DNA of 64,000 nt from positions 124,001-188,000 of the forward strand of contig JAGXRP010000077.1 of assembly GCA_018335795.1 (NCBI GenBank). Direction: 5' to 3'. The position numbers and the translations under genes were made by a program. The DNA comes from Desulfobulbaceae bacterium (lineage in GTDB: Bacteria; Bacteroidota; Ignavibacteria; Kapaibacteriales; UBA2268). The notes beneath the pieces are model-generated. The model did no database searches. It was given only the letters and a program-made list of their open reading frames with translations, and was not told the origin of the DNA. This document shows positions 35,709 to 43,878 of the stretch, piece by piece; the stretch's first letter is position 1; each line of letters opens with the position of its first letter.

Positions 35709-37019
35709 TTAAAACTTAAGTCTGATTCCATAAACAACAGAACTGCTTGAACGCATTGCTCTATTGAATTGCGAATTTGGCAAATCATTGATAAACAAGC
35801 GTCCTTCAGTTCCAATCGTCAATGAGAGATAGCTAAGTAGGTCATATTGAGCATACACTCTCCCGAATCCCAAAGGACCTTCGTTCGAGCCACCTAATCC
35901 TAATCTCCCGACAATCACAAAATCATCATATTTTATAAAAGAATAATCTATAAACGCTGTTCCCCAAATGAATTGTCTTACTGTTTCTATTTCAACCGGG
36001 ACAATAACATGATTTTCACCGGTCCCGGTTGGTACCTGAACAGATGGTCCATTGGGATTTTCGATATTTGCCGGGATGTAGATATTTTGTCTTCTGTCGT
36101 ATGTGAATTCAGTTATTCCAAATTCGATTCCGAATCCAAGTCTATCTGTTGCTGAGTACGAGATGCTTTGAGAAATATTCAGAATAGGTGAATTTCCGCT
36201 TGTTTTGAAACCGGAATGTGAAAAATCATAAGACATGAAAGTATGTAATTGTACACCGGCTAAGCCCATAAATGGTTCGGCAAAATATGTCGTCGGTAAA
36301 TTTGTGACGACATTATAATTCGAATGAGGCATTTGAACAGTTCCACCATCAGGGAGATTATTCAGCAAATTCTTAGATTTGTCTGATTGTATGATGCTTT
36401 TTTCAGTTAATATGATTTCTTGCATTAAATCCGACGATGTGTTGTCCGGTATCGTTGCAACAGTTGTTTCATTTTCTGTTAAATTGTCCTGTTTTATATT
36501 ATCAACAGCAATTTCGGAAACTTCATATTCATCATTCGATACGATCTGCGAAACGGATTCAGATTTCAATTCTAATGGTTTCGAGGTCTTGTTAGCAGCT
36601 AGTTCAGTAAATAAAATATTATCGGAATCAACCGATACAGCATTGCTATTTTGCAAAAAAGCGATTGCACGAGGCGAATTTTGTTCGCTTATTTTCATAA
36701 CACCGGAAATCATGAAGGCAACCAATACTACGGCAGCGGCTGAGTATTGATACCATTTGGAAGACATCTTTGTGATTTGAGCAGATGCGGGCTGTGTAGC
36801 CATAATATTCATTAATATTTTGTCTTCTGTATCACGCAAAAGTTTTTCAGGAACGCGGATAGAAGCGGCGTCCTGTTTTAATTGATGGTGAACGTCAATT
36901 GCCGAATCAAATTTTGATTTGGAATGAACATTGTCCCGAAGCACATCCCTCAATTGAAGGTCTTCGGTGGGTGATAATTCACTATCAATATACTTCGATA
37001 TTAAAATTTCAAGACTCAT
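35709..37019 (-). CDS. Anti-sigma factor fused to a C-terminal outer-membrane barrel (Dma-like)
   Basis: The 436-residue protein opens with an anti-sigma-like helical region, MSLEILISKYIDSELSPTED (1-85). One membrane helix follows at about 92-108 (SAAAVVLVAFMISGVMK). Residues 111-246 are Ser/Asn/Thr/Glu-rich and look disordered. Residues 247-436 alternate polar and hydrophobic residues, for example GFGIEFGITEFTYD and FIWGTAFIDYSFI. They end in Phe (VVYGIRLKF), as outer-membrane beta-barrels do. The layout matches the double-membrane-spanning anti-sigma factors described in Bacteroides. It overlaps the ECF sigma gene by 11 bases and precedes the TonB-receptor operon. It could sense the outer membrane directly. 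The barrel assignment is inferred from pattern alone. Confidence 0.8.
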   Translation of the reverse strand: MSLEILISKYIDSELSPTEDLQLRDVLRDNVHSKSKFDSAIDVHHQLKQDAASIRVPEKLLRDTEDKILMNIMATQPASAQITKMSSKWYQYSAAAVVLVAFMISGVMKISEQNSPRAIAFLQNSNAVSVDSDNILFTELAANKTSKPLELKSESVSQIVSNDEYEVSEIAVDNIKQDNLTENETTVATIPDNTSSDLMQEIILTEKSIIQSDKSKNLLNNLPDGGTVQMPHSNYNVVTNLPTTYFAEPFMGLAGVQLHTFMSYDFSHSGFKTSGNSPILNISQSISYSATDRLGFGIEFGITEFTYDRRQNIYIPANIENPNGPSVQVPTGTGENHVIVPVEIETVRQFIWGTAFIDYSFIKYDDFVIVGRLGLGGSNEGPLGFGRVYAQYDLLSYLSLTIGTEGRLFINDLPNSQFNRAMRSSSSVVYGIRLKF

Positions 37020-37569
37020 TTATTTCCTTAACCAATGGTTGAAGTAGTTTTCTTAATATAATTCTGGCTCTGTACACTCTTATTTTAGCCAGTGAAAGTT
37101 CGATTTGTAAAATGTCTGCGATTTCTTGATAAGTACATTCCTCATATTCACGCAATATTACGGCTTCTCTCAGAGGAACGGGTAACATTTGCATTGCTTT
37201 ATCAATTTGGTCTTTCAATCCAATGTCTTGATTTGAAGTTCTGTCCGGTTGATGGAAAGTCTCATCGTATGATTCATGTTCTTTTTTCTGACGTAAATAG
37301 TTGTAGCAAGTGTTTCGAGCTATAGTAAAAAGCCAAGCAGAGAAATTCTGTCCATTAAAAGCATCACGTTTTTCATAAATTCTCACAAAAGTTTCTTGGA
37401 AAGCATCTTCAGCTAAAATTTCATCTCCAAGCATTTTCACACAGTATCGGTAAACTTTAGGTGCATAGTTCTGATATAGCAAGTGGAATGCTTCTGCACT
37501 GCCATGATTGAGCGCCTTAGTGGCGTTCTGAAGTTCGTCTTCTGCTATATTTTTTTTCTTAAATAACAT
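37009..37569 (-). CDS. ECF-family RNA polymerase sigma factor
   Basis: The 186-residue sigma-70 family protein has region 2 at about 25-95 (AEDAFQETFVRIYEKRDAF, FSAWLFTIARNTCYNYLR) and region 4 at about 125-180 (LPVPLREAVILREYEECTY, QEIADILQIELSLAKIRVYR). The size is typical of ECF factors. The 3' end overlaps the anti-sigma gene by 11 bases, the usual arrangement for a cognate pair. Likely targets are its own operon and the TonB-receptor operon downstream. In the 195 bases upstream I see no Bacteroidota housekeeping promoter; there is a short palindrome TTTCATGAAA. Confidence 0.93.
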   Translation of the reverse strand: MLFKKKNIAEDELQNATKALNHGSAEAFHLLYQNYAPKVYRYCVKMLGDEILAEDAFQETFVRIYEKRDAFNGQNFSAWLFTIARNTCYNYLRQKKEHESYDETFHQPDRTSNQDIGLKDQIDKAMQMLPVPLREAVILREYEECTYQEIADILQIELSLAKIRVYRARIILRKLLQPLVKEINES

Positions 37570-37763
37570 TTTTCAAAATTGTCAACCTTAACTAATACTT
37601 GAAACACAGTAATTGTCCAAAAAGTTACAAATTTTTTTCATTTTCATGAAATTTCTTTAACTTATTTTTCTATATTCTCAAAAAAATCATCATAAAGTTA
37701 TATTTATTATACATTTAGTTCAAAATTAAGCTATCTGAGTGAGATAACAAAATTTCAAGTAAT

Positions 37764-37794
37764 GAAAAAGCCCGACATTATAAATATCGGGCTT
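37764..37794 (-). terminator. Terminator of the superoxide dismutase gene
   Basis: The perfect 8-bp stem AAGCCCGA / TCGGGCTT has an 11-base loop, followed on the minus strand by TTTTT-C. It lies 22 bases after the stop codon. Confidence 0.85.
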
Positions 37795-37816
37795 GGAAAT
37801 TCGATTTGTGTTTGTT

Positions 37817-38542
37817 TTATTTGTACAAAGCCAGCGTTTTATCAAATTGCTCGGAAACATACTCCCAATTGATTACATTCATGAATGCTTTTATGTAATC
37901 GCCACGTTTGTTCTGATATTTGAGATAATAGGCATGTTCCCACACATCCACGGGCAAAATCGGAATTGTAACCCATTGAGTAAGATTGCCTTGGCGTTCG
38001 GCTTGCATTACTATTAATTTATCGGCAACCGGTTCATAAGACATTATTCCCCAACCGGAGCCTTCTACTGCACCTGATGCAGCGGCGAATAGTTTGACGA
38101 ATCCATCAAATGAGCCAAAAGATTTGTTGATATACTTGTTCAAATCCGTACTGCGATTGCCTTGCTTTGGTCCCATTACATTCCAAAAAATGGAATGAAG
38201 AAAATGCCCACCACCATGGAAAGCTAATTCACGTTCCCAATGCTTTATAATAGCAAAATCGTTGTTATTGATAGCTTCTTGAATTTTATCAGTTGCTGTG
38301 TTTAAACCCTTTACATAACCGGCATGATGAATGTCATGATGAAGTTTCATTGTTTGTTCATCAATATGTGGCTCAAGTGCATTATAAGCATAGGGTAATT
38401 CAGGTAAAATATATTTCCCTGATGAGTCAACTGTTTTATCCAAATTATTGATTTTGAGTTTTGATTGAGCCAAAGATGTCATTGGAAAAACGGAAGCAGC
38501 ACCCAAAACTGCACCTGCAGTTAAAAATTCTCTCTTATTCAT
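37817..38542 (-). CDS. Superoxide dismutase (Fe/Mn family), exported with Tat-like signal
   Basis: The 241-residue enzyme converts superoxide to H2O2 and O2. ATG 38542 is the start, because GAAGGA sits 8 bases upstream; the longer frame's TTG at 38557 lies at that Shine-Dalgarno site. The N-terminus MNKREFLTAGAVLGAASVF is a twin-arginine-like signal with Lys-Arg, so the enzyme is probably periplasmic. Metal ligands are His68 (KLHHDIHH), His116 (FLHSIFW), Asp199 and His203 (VDVWEHAYY). GGGH before His116 and Gln184 resemble Mn-type more than Fe-type enzymes, but metal use cannot be settled from sequence. The ribosome binding site lies in a hairpin. Confidence 0.93.
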   Translation of the reverse strand: MNKREFLTAGAVLGAASVFPMTSLAQSKLKINNLDKTVDSSGKYILPELPYAYNALEPHIDEQTMKLHHDIHHAGYVKGLNTATDKIQEAINNNDFAIIKHWERELAFHGGGHFLHSIFWNVMGPKQGNRSTDLNKYINKSFGSFDGFVKLFAAASGAVEGSGWGIMSYEPVADKLIVMQAERQGNLTQWVTIPILPVDVWEHAYYLKYQNKRGDYIKAFMNVINWEYVSEQFDKTLALYK

Positions 38543-38548
38543 GAAAAA

Positions 38549-38588
38549 GTCCTTCAAGCAATTTTTGATTTAGTTTTGCCTGAAGGAC
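38549..38588 (-). terminator. dsbD terminator-like hairpin overlapping the sod ribosome binding site
   Basis: On the minus strand GTCCTTCAGGCA pairs with TGCTTGAAGGAC (12 bp, one G-T wobble, 16-base loop) and is followed by TTTTT-C. It lies 36 bases after the dsbD stop and 6 bases before the sod ATG. The right arm contains GAAGGA, the sod Shine-Dalgarno sequence. It can act as terminator for dsbD and as translational lock for sod in any read-through transcript. Confidence 0.7.
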
Positions 38589-38624
38589 GAATTTAGTTTT
38601 TATATGTTTGAATTTTAAGTCGGA

Positions 38625-40610
38625 TTAATTCGAGGCTTTTTTCAAAAATTCAATGAATTCGGACTCATCTCTCGTGAACCCTTTTGAAGATATCATTTTC
38701 TCGTTAGGCGTAAGAATGACGTATAGTGGCAATTCGATAGACCCGAATGTCTCTCGTTGCATTTCACGGTTTGCCAAGTCTGTCGGATTTCGGCTGTCAG
38801 TGTAAAGTTTAACTTTTATCATATTTTGCATTAAGCCATGTATTGGTGCCCGTGGGAACATATTTGTCTCCATCCACCTGCAATTAGTACATTGCCAACC
38901 TGTGAAATCGATGAATAATGGTTTGTTTTCTTCTTTCGCTTTTGCAATGGCTAAATCATAATCTTTGAACCAATATTCTTCAACATTGGAAGATGTCACT
39001 CCCGACATCGAGAAAGCAGCTGAGTTTACTCCGTATTCCTTAGGAGGTAGGAAAGCATCTAATTCACCAAGAGGTTTACCCAAAAGCCCTGTGCCAAGCC
39101 AAATAGTAATTGTACCAAAAACCAATGCAAATATTATCCTCATAGAGCTAACGCTGCTAACTTCGGAGTCATGTGGTAATTTATACCAACCTAAGATATA
39201 AGCAACTATGAGAACGCCACAAATTAGCCAAATTGAAATGAAAACATCCTTAGGGATTAATTCAAATGACCAGAATAGGTCTGCATTTGAAAAGAATTTG
39301 ATGGCAGCAGCAATCTCAATAAAGCCCATAACTACTTTTACATTATTCATCCAACCACCTGATTTGGGCAACTTGGTCATAAATGACGGAAATAGTGCGA
39401 GCAAGAAAAATGGAGCTGCAAATACTGCTGAAAATCCTAACATCCCGAGAATTGGGTAAAACCATTCTCCGGAACTGACTGATATCAAAGACGAACCCAC
39501 AAATGGAACTGTACAAGTAAATGATGTAAGAGAAAAGACTAATCCCATCATCAATACACTGCCTATGCCGTCGCCGGTTGATTTCTTATTTAACAAATTA
39601 AGCAGTGACGGTGGTATTTGAATTTCAAATGCACCGAATAAATTAAGTGCAAAGATTACAAATATTGCAGCTATTGCAAGATTCACCCAACCATTCGTGG
39701 CTAATTGGCTAATACCCGTTGGTCCAAAAAAGATTGACACCATGAACCCTATCATAGTGAATGTCAGTATTATCCCTAAGGAATAGACAAGTGAATCTCG
39801 CAAACCTGTGCCCTTACTCTTTTCAGCCCTTTTGGTGAAAAATGATACAGTAATCGGTATCATTGGGAAAACGCAGGGTGTAAGCAATGAGACGGCACCC
39901 ATCAACATTGAAAACCAAATATAAGAAAATATGCCTTCTTTTTTCTTTTGGTCAATTATTTCACTTGATTCTGTTTGCGCTTTTTCGGACTTTTTATCTG
40001 CTCGTTCAAAATCTTTGTCCACACTTTCATCGTATTGATAAGACGGGAAACCATCTTCTGAGTATGTCGCATTTACTTTAATAAAATCTGATAGGTCAGA
40101 TTCCGAAAAAGTCATAATCTCGGACGATATTTGTCCTGAATATTCTTCACCGGGTAAACACCTGACTGTATCGCAAAGCTGAACAAAGAAAACAGCTTTG
40201 GCGCCTATTTCAGCTAAATTAGCATCTTTCTTAATTTTGACTGGTACATAAAATTCATATTTTGTTTTATAAATTTCTATATCAAATTCAAAGCCTTCGT
40301 CATATTTGACGAGTGGTTTTGGAGCGAAAATGTGTTTGGGGAGTTCAAAAACATCTGCGGGTTGTATTGAAATTTCCGACGGCATTGGACCAATGCCTTC
40401 TTCGCCAATGATCTCTACCATTCCATAGGTGTACCAATAATCATCCATAGTGACGACCATTTTTACCATGATTACGTCGCCGGCTTTTACTTCGGTTTTA
40501 TTTGCATAAGCTGAGATTTTGATGTGGTCGGAGCCTTGAACGGCATAAACTAAGGAGCTGTTGAAAATGAACAGTGCTGAAATAATAGCAATTATGATTT
40601 TAACATTCAT
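38625..40610 (-). CDS. dsbD: Thiol:disulfide interchange protein DsbD
   Basis: The 661-residue membrane protein carries electrons from cytoplasmic thioredoxin to the periplasm. It has a signal peptide and an N-terminal DsbD-alpha domain (about 25-175; Cys pair in LCDTVRCLPGEE). The eight-helix core carries CVFPMIPITVSFF and TCTVPFVGSS. The C-terminal thioredoxin domain has DFTGWQCTNCRWME. ATG 40610 is preferred, with TTGGAA just upstream; the four-residue longer frame is unsupported. The neighbours are sod downstream and hprK upstream. Confidence 0.92.
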   Translation of the reverse strand: MNVKIIIAIISALFIFNSSLVYAVQGSDHIKISAYANKTEVKAGDVIMVKMVVTMDDYWYTYGMVEIIGEEGIGPMPSEISIQPADVFELPKHIFAPKPLVKYDEGFEFDIEIYKTKYEFYVPVKIKKDANLAEIGAKAVFFVQLCDTVRCLPGEEYSGQISSEIMTFSESDLSDFIKVNATYSEDGFPSYQYDESVDKDFERADKKSEKAQTESSEIIDQKKKEGIFSYIWFSMLMGAVSLLTPCVFPMIPITVSFFTKRAEKSKGTGLRDSLVYSLGIILTFTMIGFMVSIFFGPTGISQLATNGWVNLAIAAIFVIFALNLFGAFEIQIPPSLLNLLNKKSTGDGIGSVLMMGLVFSLTSFTCTVPFVGSSLISVSSGEWFYPILGMLGFSAVFAAPFFLLALFPSFMTKLPKSGGWMNNVKVVMGFIEIAAAIKFFSNADLFWSFELIPKDVFISIWLICGVLIVAYILGWYKLPHDSEVSSVSSMRIIFALVFGTITIWLGTGLLGKPLGELDAFLPPKEYGVNSAAFSMSGVTSSNVEEYWFKDYDLAIAKAKEENKPLFIDFTGWQCTNCRWMETNMFPRAPIHGLMQNMIKVKLYTDSRNPTDLANREMQRETFGSIELPLYVILTPNEKMISSKGFTRDESEFIEFLKKASN

Positions 40611-40684
40611 TATAGATTCCAATATGATAGTTACATTTTTACTTATGACGAAATTAACATATTTTCCTTATTTAAAATATTTTT

Positions 40685-41701
40685 TTATTCTAAATCTTTG
40701 AAATATGGAATAATTCTTTTATCTTCAAAATATTTTTTAGGTCCCGATTTCTTACGAATTCGTTCATTGAGCTTTTCGGAAAAGACCTGCGAAGCATCAT
40801 AACCGTATGTACGGAGCAAGTAATTGACGGCAATCACTTCCGCAATAACTGTAATATTTTTTCCTGAAAAAATGGGCAACTTAACTTTTGAAACCTCAAT
40901 CCCCATTATATTGATACTTTTCTCATCTAAACCTGTTCGTGTATAACTTTCCTGGTCATCCCAATCTTCAAGCTCAACAACGATTTCGAGCCGTTTTTGA
41001 AATCGAATAGAACGGATACCAAACATTTGTCTGATATCAATAATTCCCAGACCCCTAATTTCCATAAAATGCTGTACTAATGATGTACCTGTGCCCATCA
41101 AAAGTGATTCTTTTTTTGATGTAAGCATCACAACATCATCTGCTACAAGTCGGTGACCACGTTCAATCAAGTCAAGCGCTATCTCGCTCTTTCCTATGCC
41201 ACTTCTGCCAACGAAAAGGCAACCAACGCCATAAATATCTACAAATGAACCATGCACTACTAATTGAGGTGAAAATTGGTCATCAAGAAAATCAGAAAGC
41301 ATAGTGAAAGCTTTAGTTGTGTCATATTCGGTCATGAAAACAGCAATTCCGGCTGCGACAAATACATCGAGCAGTTCTTTTTCCAACGAATTGGAATTAG
41401 TAAGTATGACGCATGGTATTTGGAATTCGCAAATTTTTTGCAATGATTTGATTCGAGCGGCATGAGATAGACTTTTCAAATACAAAGTTTCAGTATTCCC
41501 GAAAATTTGAACTCTCTGATAAGTGAATAATTCCACATATCCTGCTAATGCCAATTGTGGTCGGTGAAGATTCTTATCGGTTATGAAATTTTCAAGTCCC
41601 GTCTCTTCAGTGAGTTTAACAAATTTGACGGGAGAATTCAATAGCATTGCAACAGGAATCTTATCCTGCACCATCGGTTTTAAGTCATCAATTTGTCTCA
41701 T
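40685..41701 (-). CDS. hprK: HPr kinase/phosphorylase
   Basis: The 338-residue protein has an N-terminal substrate-recognition domain and a kinase domain with Walker A VGRSGIGKSE, HRLVADDVV and the family signature MEIRGLGIIDIRQMFG. In Firmicutes it phosphorylates HPr on Ser46. In Gram-negative bacteria it is often coupled to nitrogen-type PTS and envelope regulation. No ptsH or ptsI is in the window. CGGAGTT lies before the ATG. It follows hpf by 73 bases, a pairing seen in many genomes. Confidence 0.95.
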   Translation of the reverse strand: MRQIDDLKPMVQDKIPVAMLLNSPVKFVKLTEETGLENFITDKNLHRPQLALAGYVELFTYQRVQIFGNTETLYLKSLSHAARIKSLQKICEFQIPCVILTNSNSLEKELLDVFVAAGIAVFMTEYDTTKAFTMLSDFLDDQFSPQLVVHGSFVDIYGVGCLFVGRSGIGKSEIALDLIERGHRLVADDVVMLTSKKESLLMGTGTSLVQHFMEIRGLGIIDIRQMFGIRSIRFQKRLEIVVELEDWDDQESYTRTGLDEKSINIMGIEVSKVKLPIFSGKNITVIAEVIAVNYLLRTYGYDASQVFSEKLNERIRKKSGPKKYFEDKRIIPYFKDLE

Positions 41702-41726
41702 GAATAACTCCGTTTCTAAACAATAA

Positions 41727-41749
41727 AGGGGACAAACGAATGCCCCCCT
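41727..41749 (-). terminator. Weak terminator-like hairpin between hpf and hprK
   Basis: AGGGG / CCCCT form a 5-bp GC-rich stem, followed on the minus strand by TTATTGTTT. It may attenuate transcription from hpf into hprK. Confidence 0.35.
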
Positions 41750-41774
41750 ATGTTACAAAAATACAAAAAACAAA

Positions 41775-42083
41775 TTAGACTTCAACACCTTTTGTGCGAA
41801 CGCTTATTTGTTTGGTTTTCAACTTTTTAATTTGCCGAACCACCTTGTCTGCAGCACTATTTAGACTTTTATGGAAGTCGTCTGAGCCATCCTTACCTAC
41901 AAGTGTAGCTCCTTGAAGATGTGTTGTTATTATTACTGTTTTATCTGTTTCATTGAGGAATTCGACATTGGTGCTGATGATTCCGTCATGATATTTGACA
42001 AAAGATTCAGCATGTGCAATAGCATCATCGTGTAATTTCGGGTGATGTCCTTTTGTGTGTCTAAAAGTTACCTGGGTTTTCAT
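41775..42083 (-). CDS. hpf: Ribosome hibernation promoting factor
   Basis: The 102-residue short-form HPF/RaiA protein binds the 30S decoding region of inactive ribosomes. It has the beta-alpha-beta-beta-beta-alpha pattern with FRHTKGHHPKLHDDAIAHAE, then VVRQIKKLKTK in the C-terminal helix. No long-form C-terminal dimerisation domain is present. AGAGGTGG stands 6 bases before the ATG, one of the strongest ribosome binding sites in the window, which fits high expression. Confidence 0.92.
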   Translation of the reverse strand: MKTQVTFRHTKGHHPKLHDDAIAHAESFVKYHDGIISTNVEFLNETDKTVIITTHLQGATLVGKDGSDDFHKSLNSAADKVVRQIKKLKTKQISVRTKGVEV

Positions 42084-42122
42084 AAATCCACCTCTATAAT
42101 TAATTTAAAAAAATGGTGAATC

Positions 42123-42152
42123 AAACAAGCGTTACATTAACGCTGCTTGTTT
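42123..42152 (-). terminator. Hairpin after the barrel-protein gene
   Basis: On the minus strand the inner stem AGCGTTA-ATG-TAACGCT (7 bp, perfect) is extended by AAACA/TGTTT across a 3-base bulge, then TGATT. It ends the gene at 42165 and lies 40 bases before hpf. The T tract is weak. Confidence 0.5.
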
Positions 42153-42164
42153 ATATTAAACGTC

Positions 42165-42986
42165 TCAAATATTTCTTTGTTTTGATGAACCAACCTTTCT
42201 ATTAAAATTAAAAGAAATATTAACACTCAATTGTAAGTATCCCGGAACAAAGTTTACCTTTTGATTAAGGCTTTCCTTTGGTGGGTTAAATTGTTGCCGC
42301 ACCTTGTTAAACATATCAGCACTAACTACTGTATGGGAGTATGAAGCTTCGATAATCAAACTGCCAAGAAAAAAATCTTCGTAATTTTTATCAAAACCAA
42401 GCTCAACGCCGGCATAAACTCTGCCGAAAGCTCCAATATCAGTATCATCGTAATTCAAACCACCGATTCTTGAATCTTGTTCGATTGTCGAATTCACACC
42501 TTCTTCCCATTTAGTATTGATTACAACCATACCAAGTCCAAGACCTGAATAAGTACGAAATTGTGAAGTATAGGGCATATAGTCAAGAGATAGAAACAAT
42601 GGCATATTGGTTATTTCGAAATTCTGATGAAGATTTCTGTATCCTTTCAAACCGGATTCGTCAACCATTTGACCATTGCTCGAGCTAAAACTTACAACTT
42701 GAAAATTCGCATGGAATCCGAATCGAAATTCAGGTGAAATAGTTACTTTTGTGCCTACGGATAGAGTCGGCATGATAGCCATGAGTCGTTTCGTCGAGCC
42801 GAATTCATTCAAAAAAACATCGAAGAAAGCATCAGAACCACTCGAAAAGCCTCCACCAATGCCAAGAATGACAATAGATTTCAAATCATACTTCTGCTCT
42901 TTCAAAATCACTTCTCCATTAGCACGCTCTGAATCAAACATCCAAGTACCAAAAATTATCACAAATATTATTACTTTCTTCATCAT
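42165..42986 (-). CDS. Outer-membrane beta-barrel protein, unknown function
   Basis: The protein is about 273 residues from ATG 42986 (MMKKVIIFVIIFGTWMF is a signal peptide; an upstream frame of 13 residues is possible but lacks a ribosome binding site). The mature part shows alternating amphipathic strands and glycine-rich turns, for example IVILGIGGGFSSG, FRFGFHANFQVVSFS and TYSGLGLGMVVIN. It resembles OmpW/OmpA-like barrels common in Bacteroidota. It starts 48 bases after the accD stop. I cannot assign a function. Confidence 0.7.
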   Translation of the reverse strand: MMKKVIIFVIIFGTWMFDSERANGEVILKEQKYDLKSIVILGIGGGFSSGSDAFFDVFLNEFGSTKRLMAIMPTLSVGTKVTISPEFRFGFHANFQVVSFSSSNGQMVDESGLKGYRNLHQNFEITNMPLFLSLDYMPYTSQFRTYSGLGLGMVVINTKWEEGVNSTIEQDSRIGGLNYDDTDIGAFGRVYAGVELGFDKNYEDFFLGSLIIEASYSHTVVSADMFNKVRQQFNPPKESLNQKVNFVPGYLQLSVNISFNFNRKVGSSKQRNI

Positions 42987-43034
42987 ATTTATTGAGAAAA
43001 TAAGAAATATTTTCAAACTGTGCAAATAATTTTT

Positions 43035-43874
43035 TTAATTTTTAAACCATTGTAGGATAATTGTCAATTCACTCTTCAAATTGTTGCGTGAGATAATGCA
43101 ATCCATAAAGCCATGTTCGAGCAGGAACTCTGCTCTTTGGAATCCCGAGGGTAATTTCTTGCGTATAGTCTGCTCTATTACGCGAGGTCCGGCAAAACCA
43201 ATCAAGGCACCGGGTTCGGCGATATTTATATCTCCGAGCATTGCAAAAGATGCTGTTACGCCTCCTGTTGTAGGGTCCGTCAATATAGATATAAACGGAA
43301 TGCCGCTCTCACCCAATTCAGCAAGAATTGCAGATGTTTTTGCCATTTGCATAAGTGAGAAGGGAGCTTCCTGCATACGAGCACCACCGGAAGCAGAAAT
43401 TATGATTAGTGGGATTTTCTTCTTTAGAGATAATTTGGCTGCTCTGTAAATTTTTTCTCCGACTACCGAACCCATACTACCGCCAATGAAATTGAAATTC
43501 ATACAACAAAATGTTACTTCAATCCCTCCGATTTTTCCAATTCCGGTAGTAATTGCATCATTCAGTGATGTTTTTTTTATACTGTCAACAATCCTATCGG
43601 GATAAGCTTTTGTATCGGAAAATTCCAATGGGTCGCCGGAAGTTAGGTTTGCTTCATTTTCGACGAAAGTAGCTTTGTCAATCAATATTTCAATATACTC
43701 TTTGCTACCTATTCGAAAATGGTGGTTGCATTTATTGCAAGTATAAAGTTGAGATTCGAGTTCGGTTTTGTATATTATTTCGCTACAAGATGGGCATTTT
43801 GTCCATAATCCATCGGGCATTTCCCGGGGTCTTGTATCATCAATGTTTGTCTGTGACCTCTGAAACCAAGCCAT
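43035..43874 (-). CDS. accD: Acetyl-CoA carboxylase carboxyltransferase subunit beta
   Basis: The 279-residue AccD has the N-terminal zinc ribbon CPSCSEIIYKTEL...YTCNKCNHHF. The carboxyltransferase core has SGGARMQEAPFSLMQMAK, TDPTTGGVTASFAMLGD and IGFAGPRVIEQTI, all diagnostic. It transfers carboxyl from carboxybiotin to acetyl-CoA with AccA, giving malonyl-CoA for fatty acid synthesis. accA is not in the window. It begins 4 bases after an unknown 179-residue gene, downstream of two PH-domain genes. Confidence 0.96.
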   Translation of the reverse strand: MAWFQRSQTNIDDTRPREMPDGLWTKCPSCSEIIYKTELESQLYTCNKCNHHFRIGSKEYIEILIDKATFVENEANLTSGDPLEFSDTKAYPDRIVDSIKKTSLNDAITTGIGKIGGIEVTFCCMNFNFIGGSMGSVVGEKIYRAAKLSLKKKIPLIIISASGGARMQEAPFSLMQMAKTSAILAELGESGIPFISILTDPTTGGVTASFAMLGDINIAEPGALIGFAGPRVIEQTIRKKLPSGFQRAEFLLEHGFMDCIISRNNLKSELTIILQWFKN

Positions 43875-43878
43875 AATG

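Noticed and set aside
38549-38588. Hairpin before sod read as a riboswitch
   Set aside because: It is a single short stem without a conserved aptamer-like core; terminator plus ribosome-site occlusion explains it.
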